Source: Mytilus californianus (lineage: Eukaryota; Mollusca; Bivalvia; Mytilida; Mytilidae). Taken from it: a stretch of 64,000 nucleotides of DNA. Each line of letters starts with the position of its first letter. Position 1 is the stretch's first letter. The translations under genes and the position numbers were made by a program. The notes under the pieces were generated by a model that saw nothing but the letters and a program-made list of their open reading frames with translations, did no database searches and was not told where the DNA came from. The DNA lies in contig NW_026262712.1 of NCBI RefSeq assembly GCF_021869535.1, positions 67,984,100 through 68,048,099 on the forward strand, read 5' to 3'. Below are positions 24,391 through 37,834 of the stretch, piece by piece.

Positions 24391-25014
24391 CATGACATCA
24401 GTGTTGTTTACATCAAAAGAGTTCCGCTAGGGGAAGTAACTCTGTAAATTGTGTTCTTACATGAACAAAGCAACAGAATCTTTGGAATGGCATTTTGACG
24501 AGCAGACAAAAAAACCAGCGAGACGAAGGCTTAAACCTGAAATTTCTATTTGCTTAGTATTTATATTTGCAATCATTGTGATTGTGCGGTTTTGGTAATA
24601 AAAATTATTTTGAATTGAAATTGCCTGAATTTACATAGGATAAGAGTAAAACATATAGAACTTCGAGGTGCTAATACCTAATACTGCAATTGATTTTCTA
24701 AAATTTGATTATACAGTTCTAATTTGATTGACTAAAGGTAACATATTTTGTGGAAGAGATGAATATTTGAAATATGTCATGTTTTGAAATTTTTAGAATT
24801 TGCCTGATTCTTAGGCAGACTGGTACTTTAAATAATATCTAATTTTAGAGAACTTAGTCATCACTGGTTGTTGTTATTATGTTATTGATAATAATTTGAA
24901 AAATTGCATCATATCTTATTTTAGAGAACTATTTATCCAGTTTGAGTTATTTCCATTTGCACAGAAAATATTATGGATAAAATTAACCTGTGTTTCATTT
25001 CAACATAAATTAAA
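24391..25014. other. Non-genic spacer
   Basis: A+T-rich; nothing supported. Confidence 0.5.
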
Positions 25015-25485
25015 TATATATATAGGGTTCTTTCAAATGCTGAATCTAAACTCTATTTAAATATTAGATTTTTAGGCCCAATTTTTAAGTTGGTCCAAAT
25101 CAGGGTCCAAAATTAAACTTTGTTTGATTCAACAAAAATTGAATTTATGGGGTTCTTTGAAATGCTGAATCTAACCATGTATTGAGAGATTTTGGATTGT
25201 GGGTCCTTTATCAAATTGGTCCACATTGAGGTCCAAAGGGTCCTAGATTAAACTTTTGTCTGATTTTATCAAAAATTGAATTCTTGGGGTTCTTTGATAT
25301 GCTGATACTAATATGTACTTAGATTTTGGATATTTAACCATAATAGGTATTCAAATGTCCAATTTCAAATATATCAGTTCTTTGACTACATTTATTTTGT
25401 GTCAAATATTCAATCACAATCTAAATTCAGAGCTGTTTTAAGTTTAAATGTAGTGTCCATACTTGCTCAACTGTTCAGGGTTCGA
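25015..25485 (+). repeat. Partial second copy of the composite tandem element
   Basis: Three to four diverged 126/135-bp units (GGTTCTTTGAAATGCTGAAT and similar) are followed by the same unique 3' block as at 20500-20665, ending GTTCAGGGTTCGACCTCTGC. The inverted end TGCGGTCGTAT is replaced by unrelated sequence. It shows the 3' block and this unit type travel together. Confidence 0.8.
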
Positions 25486-28400
25486 CCTCTGCAGGAAAAT
25501 CCGGTCTGCTGTCTCTCTGACAGCCTCTTGTTTAACTGTTTTCTGGGAATATGAACTTAGGCCAGATAATTACCTAGATACATTTGTTTTCTTTCTCATC
25601 AACAGAAAGACACTAGAATTCTGCCTGATTTGGAACGTATGCAATTGACCAAAAGGCCTCCGTGTGAGTTTTCTAAGCACAGTTTAACAGACAAGAAAAA
25701 CAGATCGACTGTGAGTATAACCCTTCAATTATTTCAACACGAAAGCTTGTAAAAGCATGCACTATTCCCAGTTTTGCATACATTGCAGTATCGCTTGAAA
25801 ATTACAAAGGTGTAGAAAACAAGCATTGTGTACTTTTCATTTTTAAAAACGAAATACCGTGCAGTTAAAAGGTACAATCAAACGACCTCATAAGACAGAC
25901 GACCTTTGAATTGAGATTAAAAATCCATTTTTCGACAGCTTGATTGTAAATGATTTTCGGACGAATATTTATTGCAGATCAAGCTGAAGCTAACACAGCA
26001 TAAAATGCATACAGGACAATATAATCAAATAGTAGATGAACATATCTAGCAACCAAATCAGTAAAATTATGACTCTATGGTATTTGACCATGGGTTTGAA
26101 TGACAATATAAAAGATAGGAAGATGTGGTACGATAACCAATATGGTTACTGTTTACCAAACAGTAAAAGCATGAGAATATCTACACATCTTCCCAGCGCT
26201 TGAAATTTATCAATGGGCAGAGACCCAATACCATAAGATGAGCCTAATAGAAAACCTTGATAATCCAAACACACTGCTACTGTTAATTAATGTTTTAACA
26301 GGTAAATAGTACTTATATACTTATAAGATACCCAATCATTTTCGTCGTTTTTTTCTGGAATCCATAATAACAATGGCTTTTACGATATCAATGATGAAAC
26401 ATTTCAAGAAAACTGCAAAATAACCAAAGTCACTCATTAGTATAAAAAACGTTAAAAGCCATTTCAGATGAAAACAACGTACGTCAGCTTTGACTTAGAT
26501 ATTCCATCATGGATTGTATAATCAAATCTTTTTACCATATGACTACAGTATAAGTTAATGAGAGTCAACTATCCTCCAGCTTCCTAATGACAACCTTGAA
26601 CAATGAGCTAAACCTATCCCATTTATAAAGGGCATCTACTTGACAAAATGTGAAATAATTCTAACGAAAAAATCAACTGCTTGATTTATAAAATTTTTTT
26701 TTTTGCAGTTTCTGTCTAATGTATGACATTTATATCTTAAGAGTGTTTATTGTTTCCAGAAATGAACCAGGTTTACTATAAACAAGACTACAGGTTTACT
26801 ATAACTCTTAGTTTGGAAGTTTCATGCAATCCTGTATCGACGAAATCATGATAGAACACACAGGATTCGTCGGAATATTGTATCATCCGGGTGAAATAAA
26901 TATGCTAATGCAGGTGATAACCCAACATAAAACAAGGAGTTTAAAATATAAGTATTTCTTTCTCGTCGTAAAGTTCTCAACAGAAGCTCGAAACTTACTG
27001 TAGAGTTCATCAAAATATCTAGTGGCAAGCGTACATCCAACAAACCTCACATGCGGTAGAGGAGAACTTATTATTAGAGCTTTTTACCGTAGTTTTAGCT
27101 ATTGATTCTAACACAATTACGATGACATGTGTCAAAATAGCACCTTCTAGTAAAAGATCAAGGACAAACAATGTTCTACTTTTGAATGCAATTGTTCAAG
27201 TTTTTAACCATAAGGACCAATACCCTTTACAATCAAAGATACTACAAAGTCAGCAAGTGCACCATCCCAGTCTCAACAAGCATCAGGAGTATGATGTAGA
27301 ATTTTAAAGTTATGAGACTCAGTATAATTTGGAAAATTCAGTCATTAGTTTTATTATGAGATCATTTAGAAATTTTGAAACGTATTTTAAAACCTTCTGA
27401 TTTAGTTTTGTGTATGATACTGAACGATAGTATTTCTCTACTACAAAATCTCATTCAATATTTTTGATCCAAACTTTCTCACCAAATGTTTGTATCTGTG
27501 GAAGACTTTAGTAACAGTTTTAATTGATTTGTGATAACGAAATACCTGACTTAATAATTTACAAGTTACGCATAAATAACGTTTATTGGAATCTACAACG
27601 CGACTACAGAGACGGGCATATATAGTGAACAAGTTGTGATAAAGTATTGAAATTTATGTACACATGTGGTGAATTACTCCATACTTAGTTTTGAAGAGCC
27701 AGTCTGCCAGAAAACCATGCAAAATTACAAAATATTGTCCAAATAGCAGGTCGGAACTTTTGAATTTTTTTTTTATATTTTTGATCTTATATATAAAGGA
27801 AAAGCAAAAATATCTCTTAGACTTAGTTGCATCGTGTCCAATCTTTATAAACAGCATCATTTGCATACATGCCTTTAAATCACAATGTAAGTGAAAAATG
27901 TGTATAGTTTCAACTAAGTAAACTCTGAATCTTAACAGTGTCACTAGCCATTAAAGATTATATTTGCTAAAAATGACCTTCATAGAAAAAATCAATCATT
28001 TCTGGAAATAATTGTTTTCAATGATTCTTCTGTATGGGGCCTGGGTATTATAGAAGGTCTTGTAGGCCACAGTGAATTTTGGAGGAAGTTTGAATCCATC
28101 AATCTTATAAAGTGGCATGATTATTTTCGTGAAATAAGTGTCAGTGAATAGACTATTGAGTATTGTTAAAATATAAAGATATTAAATTTTGCATCTAACT
28201 ATCCTAAATTTTGATAAATTTCCGAATCATTTAAATTCTAATTTAAACACTTTAACCCTAAGCTATAAATTAACCTAGGACCTGAATAACATGCAATTAT
28301 TGCATGACACATTTTACATGCATGATGTACTTATTTTTATGTATAATTGCCAAAAAATCTCATGAAAAGGGGAAAAACAGTCACAGGCGTTCTATGATTT

Positions 28401-28789
28401 ATCTCCCCCTATTTACACTCTCCATTTTGAAAACATAATGTTCCCATAAGTTTTCTGTCATGGAGAATATAACAAGAAATATGACTTCTCATATTTATTG
28501 GTATTTCTGGTTGGAAATACACAAATTATGAAATGACACAATACCTAGTTCATTGTGTAATAAGAACACGCGCATTTTGTCCAAGGTTTTGGTTGTCTTT
28601 CTGATATTGTTTTACATCTAACCCCCTTGTTTTATTAATTTTGTATTTACATTGTTTCATAGATTAAATTTATTTGTTCAGTGTATGTTCACTTGTTTTG
28701 GTAAATATGTCTTTTGATTGAGTTAAGACATTTCAATTGATATTTTATAGTGTGTCTTTCTATGTTGTGGTGTTACACTATTGTTTCAG
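25486..28789. other. Long non-genic stretch
   Basis: Several short open frames exist (for example 27122-27307 +), but none has recognisable domains or flanking splice signals that I can defend. No strong repeats. Confidence 0.4.
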
Positions 28790-29125
28790 GTAGGTTGAAG
28801 GTTGGCGCCTATTAAAACGTTTAAACCCGCTGCATTTGTTTGCACGTGTCCTAAGTCAGGAACCTGATGTTCAGTGGTTGTCGTTTGTTGATTGGTTCAT
28901 AAGTGTTTCTCGTTTCTCGTTTTTTTATATAGATTAGACCGTAGGTTTTCCTGTTTGAATGGTTTTACACTAGTCATTTTTGGGGCCCTTTATAGCTTGC
29001 TGTTCGGTGTGAGCCTAGGCTCCGTGTTGAAGGCCATACTTTGACTTATAATGGTTTACTTATACAAATTGTGACTTGGATGGAGAGTTGTCTCATTGGC
29101 ACTCATACAACATCTTCTTATATCT
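28790..29125 (+). repeat. Dispersed bivalve repeat, near-complete copy
   Basis: Blocks in order: AAACGTTTAAACCCGCTGCA, CCTAAGTCAGGAACCTGATG, GGGGCCCTTTATAGCTTGCT, GGATGGAGAGTTGTCTCATT. The last block recurs at 46.3 kb, and the whole family recurs inverted at 7.3 and 62.4 kb. Non-coding. Confidence 0.75.
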
Positions 29126-29353
29126 ATACACATATACATTTGATTGGACTGTAGTGTCTGGAAAGAAGTCAAAGTGAACCGTTGGCCCGGATTTTTAGGA
29201 TTACTTATTTTCATATCGCACTGGATTTTTTAACATTGATGCTAGATTGCTTCAGTTAACCATATGCCAGAAACACAGAGACTATTTATTGGCATTTATT
29301 TGAGAGGAAGCCTAAACTGAAATGTTGCTACCTACAACATTCAGTTTTTTCAG

Positions 29354-29439
29354 CAAGGCAACAGACGACAGAGGTGCCTCTCAGAGAGTCTGCAAGGCAT
29401 ACCGGTTGGAGACGACAGAGGTCATCAACATAGAAACAG
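29354..29439 (+). other. Possible small exon
   Basis: A G+C-richer 86-bp block lies between a good acceptor (CAGTTTTTTCAG) and a donor-like CAG/GTAAAT. Two of three frames are open. It contains a 12-bp direct repeat (GACGACAGAGGT). Its phase does not fit directly to the frame at 31595, so the two are not joined. Confidence 0.2.
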
Positions 29440-31594
29440 GTAAATATATTCCCTTTCTCCTAACATATACACGTAGATAAACTTCAAGAGGACCATTTGA
29501 TTTCTGGGGAAAAGGGGGGATTGAGCTAGGAACATTTTGAGATCGAATATTAATTTTCAATGTTTTCAGGCCATCAGGGTTAAATTATTTATTTTTGCTA
29601 TAGGCTGATTTAAATTTATAGTTTTCATGTAAGGGGATTTGAGCTAAAATCTGACGTTAATATATAATTTATTTCCTTAACCTTCTGCAGCAAATTATTT
29701 ATTTTCAACAAAATCATGGTGAAAATGTTTTTCCAATAACCCCCCCTTCCCAAGAAGAAATAATATAAGAGTCATTCCCCTGGTTATGTCTGAATTTTTT
29801 GCATTTTTAGAGGGTGAAATTCAGTTTCTTTATTGAGCCTTCATACTTGTACATAACATTTTGATGTAAATTCATTACAGAATGATTTAAAAAAGGAAAT
29901 TAAGTACTGCATTATTGACAGTAAATGTTTTTCACTCTTTTCTAGGCAGGTAACTATGTCTGGACAATATTTTTCTATCTATTAAAGAAATCCAACCTCT
30001 CTAAATTTAATGAAAAGTAATCTCTGTCCTAATTATTTTTTTTCAAATTAGTACAAGAGGGGTACAAGGACCTTTTTTCGGGAACGGGATACATTATTTT
30101 CATGGGAATTTGGAATTTGGGATTCATATTCTTGAGACCCCCTCCTACCCCCACATATATTTTTATATGCATATGAATCGGTAATTTGATCCGTTCCTGT
30201 TAAAAAAAATCTGCCACACTTTGGTCACACATTCATTCATTGAGTGTTTTAAGTAGCAAATTACAACAAAAAAACCAAAAAACCTCTGAATATCATACAA
30301 TTTAAAAATTGTAATATATAATTATGGGTTCAAACAACCATCTTTGCAATAAATTCCCCCTTCAGACAACAGTTTCATGATGAAATACTCTGTACTACTC
30401 TCATTGTTTCTTTTTGCAAGTCGTATACTACATATATCATGTGTATGAAGTATTCAGGAAAAGCCTAACATCGGAAAGATCTGTAAAAATCTGTTCATAT
30501 TAAAAATGAATTGTATGATGATTTTGAGTCCATTTTCAAAAGACTGAAATATGATTTGTTCCCCTGTTTCTCCAACCTTGTGTTAATTTTTAGAAACATC
30601 AACTGATAAAGGGAGAAAACTTAATTTATCCGGATAGCATTTCATACCAGTTAATGAAAATATTCATGCATGGTCTTGGTGGATCACATTCTTGATAATT
30701 TTTATCTATGGTTATTTTCATGTCCAGGTCAGTACTGTGACATTGTATAGATAAACCAAAAAATTACACATTCATGAATTTGATATGAGTTGATGTGTTT
30801 CCCTCGGTTTCAGTTTGTAACCCGGATTTGTTTTTTTTTACTCAATCGATTTATGACTTTTGAACACCAGTACTTCTGTTGCCTTCATTAATCAAATATC
30901 TGTATATTTTTTATGAATGATCACATAAAATTGTAACAAATTGTCCAATATTCATGTTTCCTACCTCTTTCCCTCCCCCTTTTTTGAGTTTTTACCAATT
31001 GTTCCAATCCATAAAATGATCAAAGGTAAAAACCACGCTTTAAAAAAGTAAACAAAAGAATAAGATGCACAGGGCAAGAACTCACATTCTATAAGAGCTA
31101 TGAGACAGTCGAAGGTAAACAGATACTGGTCACTTAATTTTTGACAAAAAAAGAGGTTTTAGACAAAAATGTGATTATTTTCTTTATTTTTAAGAAATGA
31201 CAAGCAAAAAAAAAGAAGAATTTTGAAATTCTGGCTTTCTTTAGTTACAGACCAGAAGACTGTGGAATCTTACCCTCAGAATATATTTTGACAACCAATA
31301 AACATCGATAAAAGTGAATTGTAAAAGAATTAGAAAAATTTAAGCTATCAATACAGACTCCTTTAAAAACACAAAAATGAGAGCAGGTACTCATGGAGGG
31401 TAAGCTTGTCGTGCTCCATTAGTATAAACCCTTGTATTGTTTAAAAAAAACCATTGTCAGTAAAAGTTCTAGTCTGATTGAGACAATAACTATGTTTCAG
31501 GACATTTTTGAAAAAAACTTTGTATTAAGCAACAACACTATACTATTGACATTTTGTCAATTTTAAGATAATATGGTTTTATGTTTTTTTGTAG
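29440..31594. other. Non-genic stretch with one repeat fragment
   Basis: Contains a fragment of the dispersed family of 6.1 kb at 30780-30895 (GTTTGTAACCCGGATTTGTT). Otherwise nothing supported. Confidence 0.5.
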
Positions 31595-31957
31595 GTGCAA
31601 ATACCATTTATTAAGAAGAACCCTTTCGTAGCAGGCTTTGTCAATTACACATATAACAAAGAAAAATTAGGAAGAAATAATGAAACAGATGGAACTGAAT
31701 ATTTTCATAGAGCAAATGTAATAGCGGAGACTGATGATAATTTAGATGATGAACCATTCTTTGTTTGTCCTGAGCGAAATTACATAAAGGTTTACAAACC
31801 TCACGTCTTAGAATATCATATATGCATAAGCAAGCATGTATGTGCCAACAAGGAAAATAGTTATTACAAAGTAAAAATTCTTTGGGCTGAGATATCTACA
31901 TTTGTAGCTGTTGTTAATGCGCACAAAGGCTTTGCTACAATCAGTTTTGACAACTAA
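31595..31957 (+). CDS. Possible 3'-terminal exon, unrecognised protein
   Basis: A 120-codon open frame starts exactly behind a good acceptor (TTTTTTTGTAG) and ends in TAA. It opens VQIPFIKKNPFVAGFVNYTYN, has an acidic middle (ETDDNLDDEPFF) and two Cys in HICISKHVCANKEN, and ends KVKILWAEISTFVAVVNAHK and ATISFDN. The alternation of hydrophobic strands suggests a beta-rich domain, vaguely like the strands of H-type lectins, but the match is too weak to name. It has no start codon of its own. Composition and the acceptor favour a true exon; no polyadenylation signal is obvious nearby. Confidence 0.4.
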   Translation: MQIPFIKKNPFVAGFVNYTYNKEKLGRNNETDGTEYFHRANVIAETDDNLDDEPFFVCPERNYIKVYKPHVLEYHICISKHVCANKENSYYKVKILWAEISTFVAVVNAHKGFATISFDN

Positions 31958-33882
31958 TTTAAATATTGCAGAAGGTTGTGCTTTTTAGGTTTTTGTTAGC
32001 TATTGAAACGTTTCAGTGGGGTTAAGGAATTTTTACATGATATATATATTGAATGCAGTTCTACAGAAAAAAGAAAACATTTTGATCAAATTGTAATAAT
32101 TTGAAACTATTCAGGAACGATGATGGAACAAAGAAATTTAACACTAGTGAGTGGTTACCAAATCTAAAGTTTAGAGTGCTTTTGCAAAATTTGTCAGACT
32201 TGAATGTAAAGATCCAACAAAGTCGTCTTTAGTTAACATTGAGAACTTGAATGTAGTTGATGATGTAGATTTGCAAAACACCTTGGCATAAAAAGAAAGT
32301 GCTGACATTCGTTCTGTTTCTGCTGACTTGGCAACATATTATTATGTCAGATAGTATTATACAGGTAGCATATACATTTCGACTTTACATTTATTTTGGT
32401 TGCAGAAACAGTCATTGTATTAGTGTTTTACTTTCCAGTTTTCTTTTTTACTTTGCCTCGATATCTGTATTTTAAATTGATATAACACGAAGAAAATTAT
32501 ATGTTCTATGTACATAAAAACAGACAGTTAAAATCTGGATAAAGTAGAACAGTGCTATGGGGTCATCTTGAACTTGCAGTGGGGTGAGAGCTTTTTGTAA
32601 ATATTGAAAGCCTCACTGTGACATTTAGATGAATAACAGCAACAAAAACTCTGTTTATTGCTTGGATTTTAACATGTACATATAACATGTATAAAGGTTT
32701 TGTGTCATGAATTTAAATTTTAATTTTAATTTAGATATAGTTATTGGTTAGTTGATAAATGTTCTCCAATGTCTTATTCATTTGGAAAGATCCATACTAT
32801 CTGTCTGTCCGTTTGTGTGTTTGTAATATATCTACCATCCTTAGGTCCTCTTAAAGAACTAAATGGGTTCAAACCAAACTTATAATATGGTTTGTGAGGA
32901 TAGTGAAATTGAGCACCATAAATTTATTTTATCAATTGAGGATTCATGGGGGAAACTTTGGACCAAAAAGGAGAAAACCAGTAGTGGTATAGTGTTAACA
33001 CCTGCGGTCCACAACTCCTCCTCAACCACTAAAGGGTTTAGTGTAAAGTTATATGCGATACTTATTGAATATTGTAGTTGTGCATCATGTATTTTCTACA
33101 AGGTGGGTCAAACGGGGGATTATTGACGGGTCTAAATAGGAGAAAAAATATTTATAAAGGATAACACCTGCTAAAACACAATTCCTTTCAAACTAATATA
33201 GTATTGTATGATTTAGGATTTTGGACGAGAATGAGTGAAAGAAGGAAAAGTTTTTAAACCTAGGTATAAACATATTTTGACAGTTGAAATACAGTATTAC
33301 AACATCGTCTTACCAATAAAACAGTAACATGATGATAAACACTGAATTTGTATCAGCTAAAACTGCTAAAATTGCCTTATTATCAACTTTATTTTGACCA
33401 TGAACGGTCATATATAGATGGCGCTCCCTAAAGAGACTATCATTGAATATTACAAAAAATATTTTGCACAGAGAGTAGTGGCTATAAAGGTATCATGTAT
33501 GCAAAATTTCAGATTAATACGATAACATTTGGAGCCTCAACCAACATAAAGGTAAAACTAGATGCGCGAAAAGTTACATAAACAATACTATTTTTATCAC
33601 TTAATATCACTAAATGGAGATGAACCTGCACATAGTTGAATTTTAGGTTGAAATTTAAAAGAACTTGCGTACCCATGTGTTGTTCTTTTTACCGAACGCC
33701 TTGCCTTTAAAGCTATGTGTCACTTGCCATCGATAACAAAGATTTCACGGAATAATTGTATATCAGAGGCCTCTCAACTGAAACTTTGCATGATATTTTA
33801 TAGAATGTACAAATTTTGTTTTATAGAATTAAGTCAAAAGGTGTCATTTGAAAGAGAAGGAACATGTTTAGATGTATTATCA
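31958..33882. other. Non-genic stretch
   Basis: No supported gene. The 32.8-33.1 kb part resembles common mussel intergenic repeats but could not be matched within the window. Confidence 0.4.
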
Positions 33883-34320
33883 TCAAATAATCGACAAACA
33901 ATCTTTCTTCATGTACTCCTCGACTGGGTTGTCATAAACGTTTGCTCCCATTTTGGCCACTTTCATTTCTCTATTGAAAAAATATTTGATTTTTCCGAGA
34001 ATCACTTTATCTGACACATCAATTATTGTTATTTTACATTCATTAGGGTTTCCTCCGTTATTTTGAAGGACCTTTTGATTTTGTTCTAATAATTGTGTTT
34101 TTCCACTTTCATATGGGAAGACCTTTTGATTTGCGCTGATTTGTTTTTCTTCAGACACTTTTTTCGTTTCGCCAAATATGAAAAGATTTTTGGTACATGA
34201 TATCTAACAGCGATAACGCTTTCGTAATTGATCGAAATATTTTTCCTATGAGAGTTATCTCCCCATATTTTGTGTTTCTTGTTATCCCTTCTCCTCTGAA
34301 ACAGTAAAACATTTTCCACA
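33883..34320 (-). other. Possible coding region, unrecognised, minus strand
   Basis: One frame runs from about 34200 to a stop at 33883 and reads SCTKNLFIFGETKKVSEEK, then NPNECKITIIDVSDKVILGK and NREMKVAKMGANVYDNPVEE; its composition is protein-like. Upstream an acceptor-like TTTACTGTTTCAG lies near 34304, but two other frames are also open there, so the splice structure is unclear. No family is recognised. Confidence 0.3.
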
Positions 34321-34444
34321 AATTCGTATTTTCGTCAAATTGCTCGTTGAAGCTCAGCATGTTTTGTTCAATTTTGACCAAAACGAGTCAAAAACTCCAT
34401 CTGAAAGTTATTTCCCTTTCAATTTTTGACATAAGTAATATATA

Positions 34445-35420
34445 ACTGTAAGTCATTAGCCGAAAGTGATAGAGACCTAGGGTTGTCAAATAGTAATGGT
34501 GAAATAAATCAGAAGTGATTTTCGTAAACCGGAAGGTACCAATTATCGGCCTTACTTCAAGAAAGAAAACCTAAATATATGTGTGTTTGGAATCAAATTG
34601 AAATAAACTATATACTAAAAATGATACCGACATTTTTCGAAAACTATTTTTTTTTCACCAAATCTTCTATCAATTATGAACTTCAATTGTTCTGTTTTTA
34701 ACATTTATTCTTGTAATTGTTTCCCTGCGCACTCTTTTTCTTAGTAACGTTTGCAATATGATTTTATCGATGTTGACTGAATAAATATAAAGATAGAAGA
34801 TGATTGTTTCTAATGGTAGTTTTGTTTCCTCATTTGCAAATGAGACTCTGTAATAATGCTGGGCCCCTAAGTTGCTTCCCTGGACAACTTAAGGTGTATG
34901 TAGCAGGTGATAATTAATAAAGTATGTTGAAAATTAAAAACAAAAATTGATTGAAGTTATCCAATGACATCTAATGGGAGTCATTTCCCTTTTTAAATTG
35001 GTCATAATTGATTGTCCATGCATCACAAGTCACAGAGATCTAGCGTCTTGTGATATGAAGTACTTGTTCCAATGACAGGAAATTAAGGTTTTGATCAAAG
35101 GTAACGGTCATGTTCTTAATTTTGAATTTTGCTTGTTATCGTTATAATTAGTTATAAAATAAAGAAAAAATAATTGGTTACCACATAGCGCAGATTCACT
35201 ACATTTTATTCCTTTATATATTTGAAATCAACCATAAAAGTGACACACATGTGGTCTTTTGATTTTAAATCAATAATTTAGGACCTAGAAATTGAGGTCG
35301 CGGTCACGATTTAATATTCTAGAATTTTACCTTTGCTATTACTTTACTCAGGTACATAATAAAACTATTGTGTCGAAATTTGATACACTGTACCAAGGTA
35401 AATAATTGCCCAATTGGTTT
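34445..35420 (+). repeat. Dispersed repeat shared with 58.85-59.13 kb
   Basis: Shares GTAAGT(C/T)AT..GATAGAGACCTAG-type blocks, GTCATGTTCT(T/A)AA(T)TTTT and CCTA(G/A)AAATTGAGGTC in the same order with 58845-59130. Only the blocks are alike; the stretch between them varies in length. Confidence 0.5.
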
Positions 35421-37578
35421 GATATTTACAGAGTTTTATTTTCTTATCAAAACCATTGATTTATGGCAAATACGCGAATTTTTTTTGGGCAATTTTTGTT
35501 ATTTCAAAAATCGCATTTTCACCCAAAAAATCAAAAACTGATACTAGAACTTAAAACTCTAAACTTAAACATGGTCTGCCTTAAATTTTGAATGCCTTTG
35601 CAGATATTTGAATACTAAATTCTCATCTTCGAAATTAAGTGCCGACTTTAGTCATCATTTTCCGCAAAATAAATTTGACCCCTGTGTTCATTAACACGGT
35701 ATTTTTTCATTTTCCAATTTGATCAGATTCTTTTTATCATATGCATTGGCTTTGCAAATGAATGTTTTTCATTGGATAATTTAACAGTTTTTCCTATTTA
35801 TTATAATTTTGGATAAATTGGAGTTCAAACTTGTGAATCGTTACTTTTGTTGACTAGTATATATCTCGAATAAGTGCTGTTTTTTCATACCGAATTATCT
35901 CACTTATATCAAAGGAAAATGCATTGAAACTAAATATATTTGGAATGAGTAAAATGAAAGCTATCAGTTGGCTTCAGATGTGATTTTTTTGTAAAGCCGA
36001 ATGTGGATGATAATCTCCATTAATTCTATAATAAATAACTACAAAGTATTTATTTTTGGAATCTGTGCAAGATAAGGTATCTTCTGATGCACCATTTTAT
36101 ACGAAGCTTACATTGTTGTAACTAAAAAAAGCTTTTGCATATCTGTATCAATTTTCTTTAAACCTTAATACTATACAAACGAGAAGGAAAAACCTTCAAT
36201 TGATCATTGAATAATTGGTTTTTAATTTTGATCTTAAAGAGTTTAACAATGCAGCCAGATGTTTTCCGCACAAATATGTATTTTTTTTCATTGTGAAGAA
36301 CGATTGCTTATTTTATGAGATAATGTTCCAACAATGGTTGTTTATGTTTTTATGCATTTTGAGGGTCAGGATAAATTTTGTTTATCAAGCTGATGTTAGA
36401 ATATCAGAATACACGTGTCAGCATGCAGACTTTGAATACCCCACGCAAACAAAGTTTGAAGGTACATAGGAATTATCATGTCCTTCTGTCTGTCTGTCCG
36501 TCCGTACGTCCCGATACGTATCGAGAGCATTACTTTTGTACAATTGAACTTAGGAACACCGAACTTGATATGCAGTTGTATCACTGTGTATCATGGGATA
36601 TGTCTATGTTATAATTGAGCTTCGACCACTATAATGGTAAAATCGTGTATGCTTTGTGTCCAGCACATTTTTGGAACGTAGATCTTACGTTGACAAAACT
36701 TGCACAAGCATCATAATGACCTTGGCTTTGACCTCTAACTCTATGATAGTAAACCATTGTCTGATGTATCACTTTTTTACCTTAGCACTTAGATTGACAT
36801 GGCATGTATATGCATCATGGGATCGGGATGTGACAAATACAAAAACCTTAACCTTAACTTTGACCCCTAAGATAGTTATTTGTGTTCAAGGCATACCCGT
36901 TCTCTAAAGAATTTAGCTTAACCAAACCAAATCAAACTAAGCATGTAGATGCACAATTGAAAGGTGATTTGGAGGTAAGATGAGGTCATTGTTGCTTTGA
37001 CGTTTTACACAAAAACGTTGATTGACCTTTAACATTGATATCAAAACTCACATTTTGGACGGTCATCAGATAATCGCAATATTAAATCGATGCATTAAAT
37101 TCTTAATTTACAGTATACAAACATCCGACTTTGTGCCTGAGTCAGTATTGATCTGTCATATTGACATATCAGTAACCATGTGTCCACCTAACACAAAGGC
37201 AATGATTATATAATATGAATGACTGAAAACCAAGAATCTCAAAATGTCATTGTCTCAATATTGAATGTCACAGCAGCAACTAACATGCATGTACGGGGAT
37301 ATTAGTCAAGCTAAGCGGACAGCTCTATTTATATTTGTGCTCCAATATATATCCGTGGTATAAATGATATGTTCATACATTTGTATTAGACTTTTGAAAT
37401 AACTGTCTACACCTAAAGTTCACAACAACACCGACAAGTAAAATGTAAGAGTTCGTATAAAAAATAAAATATTACTAGTTATTTACCGACTGAAAAAAAA
37501 AATTGCAGGTATTTCTGTTTTACTTATCACAACGATATTTTCCATATATTAGTTAGTTTTAAAGTATTTGTTATTTTA
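35421..37578. other. Non-genic stretch
   Basis: Contains a short CTGT/CCGT microsatellite at 36480-36512. No supported gene. Confidence 0.5.
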
Positions 37579-37794
37579 TTGATTTTTGAATTAAGTGTGA
37601 AGAAAAGGATGGGTCTCAATATTTTGAATGATCGTTTTAGACAATTGTATTTTAATTTCGTTGATAACATTGGGAAAATGAACAATCTACATTATTGTAG
37701 TAGATGTTTAATCAAACAACGTTTTACGTCTATAAACAAGGGCGGCACATGCCTGTACAATGTCTGTCAATCTTGTTCCATGATTCCTCTATAA
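37579..37794 (+). other. Possible small Cys-rich coding segment
   Basis: The frame ends HYCSRCLIKQRFTSINKG, GTCLYNVCQSCSMIPL and a stop. The Cys pattern is C-x2-C, 15 residues, C, 4 residues, C-x2-C, which could bind one zinc ion. No family is recognised and no splice signals decide its start. It directly abuts the 538-bp array, so it could belong to a repeat. Confidence 0.25.
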
Positions 37795-37834
37795 TTTACT
37801 TACTACTTTACATTTTTAACTTCACGTTTACGTT

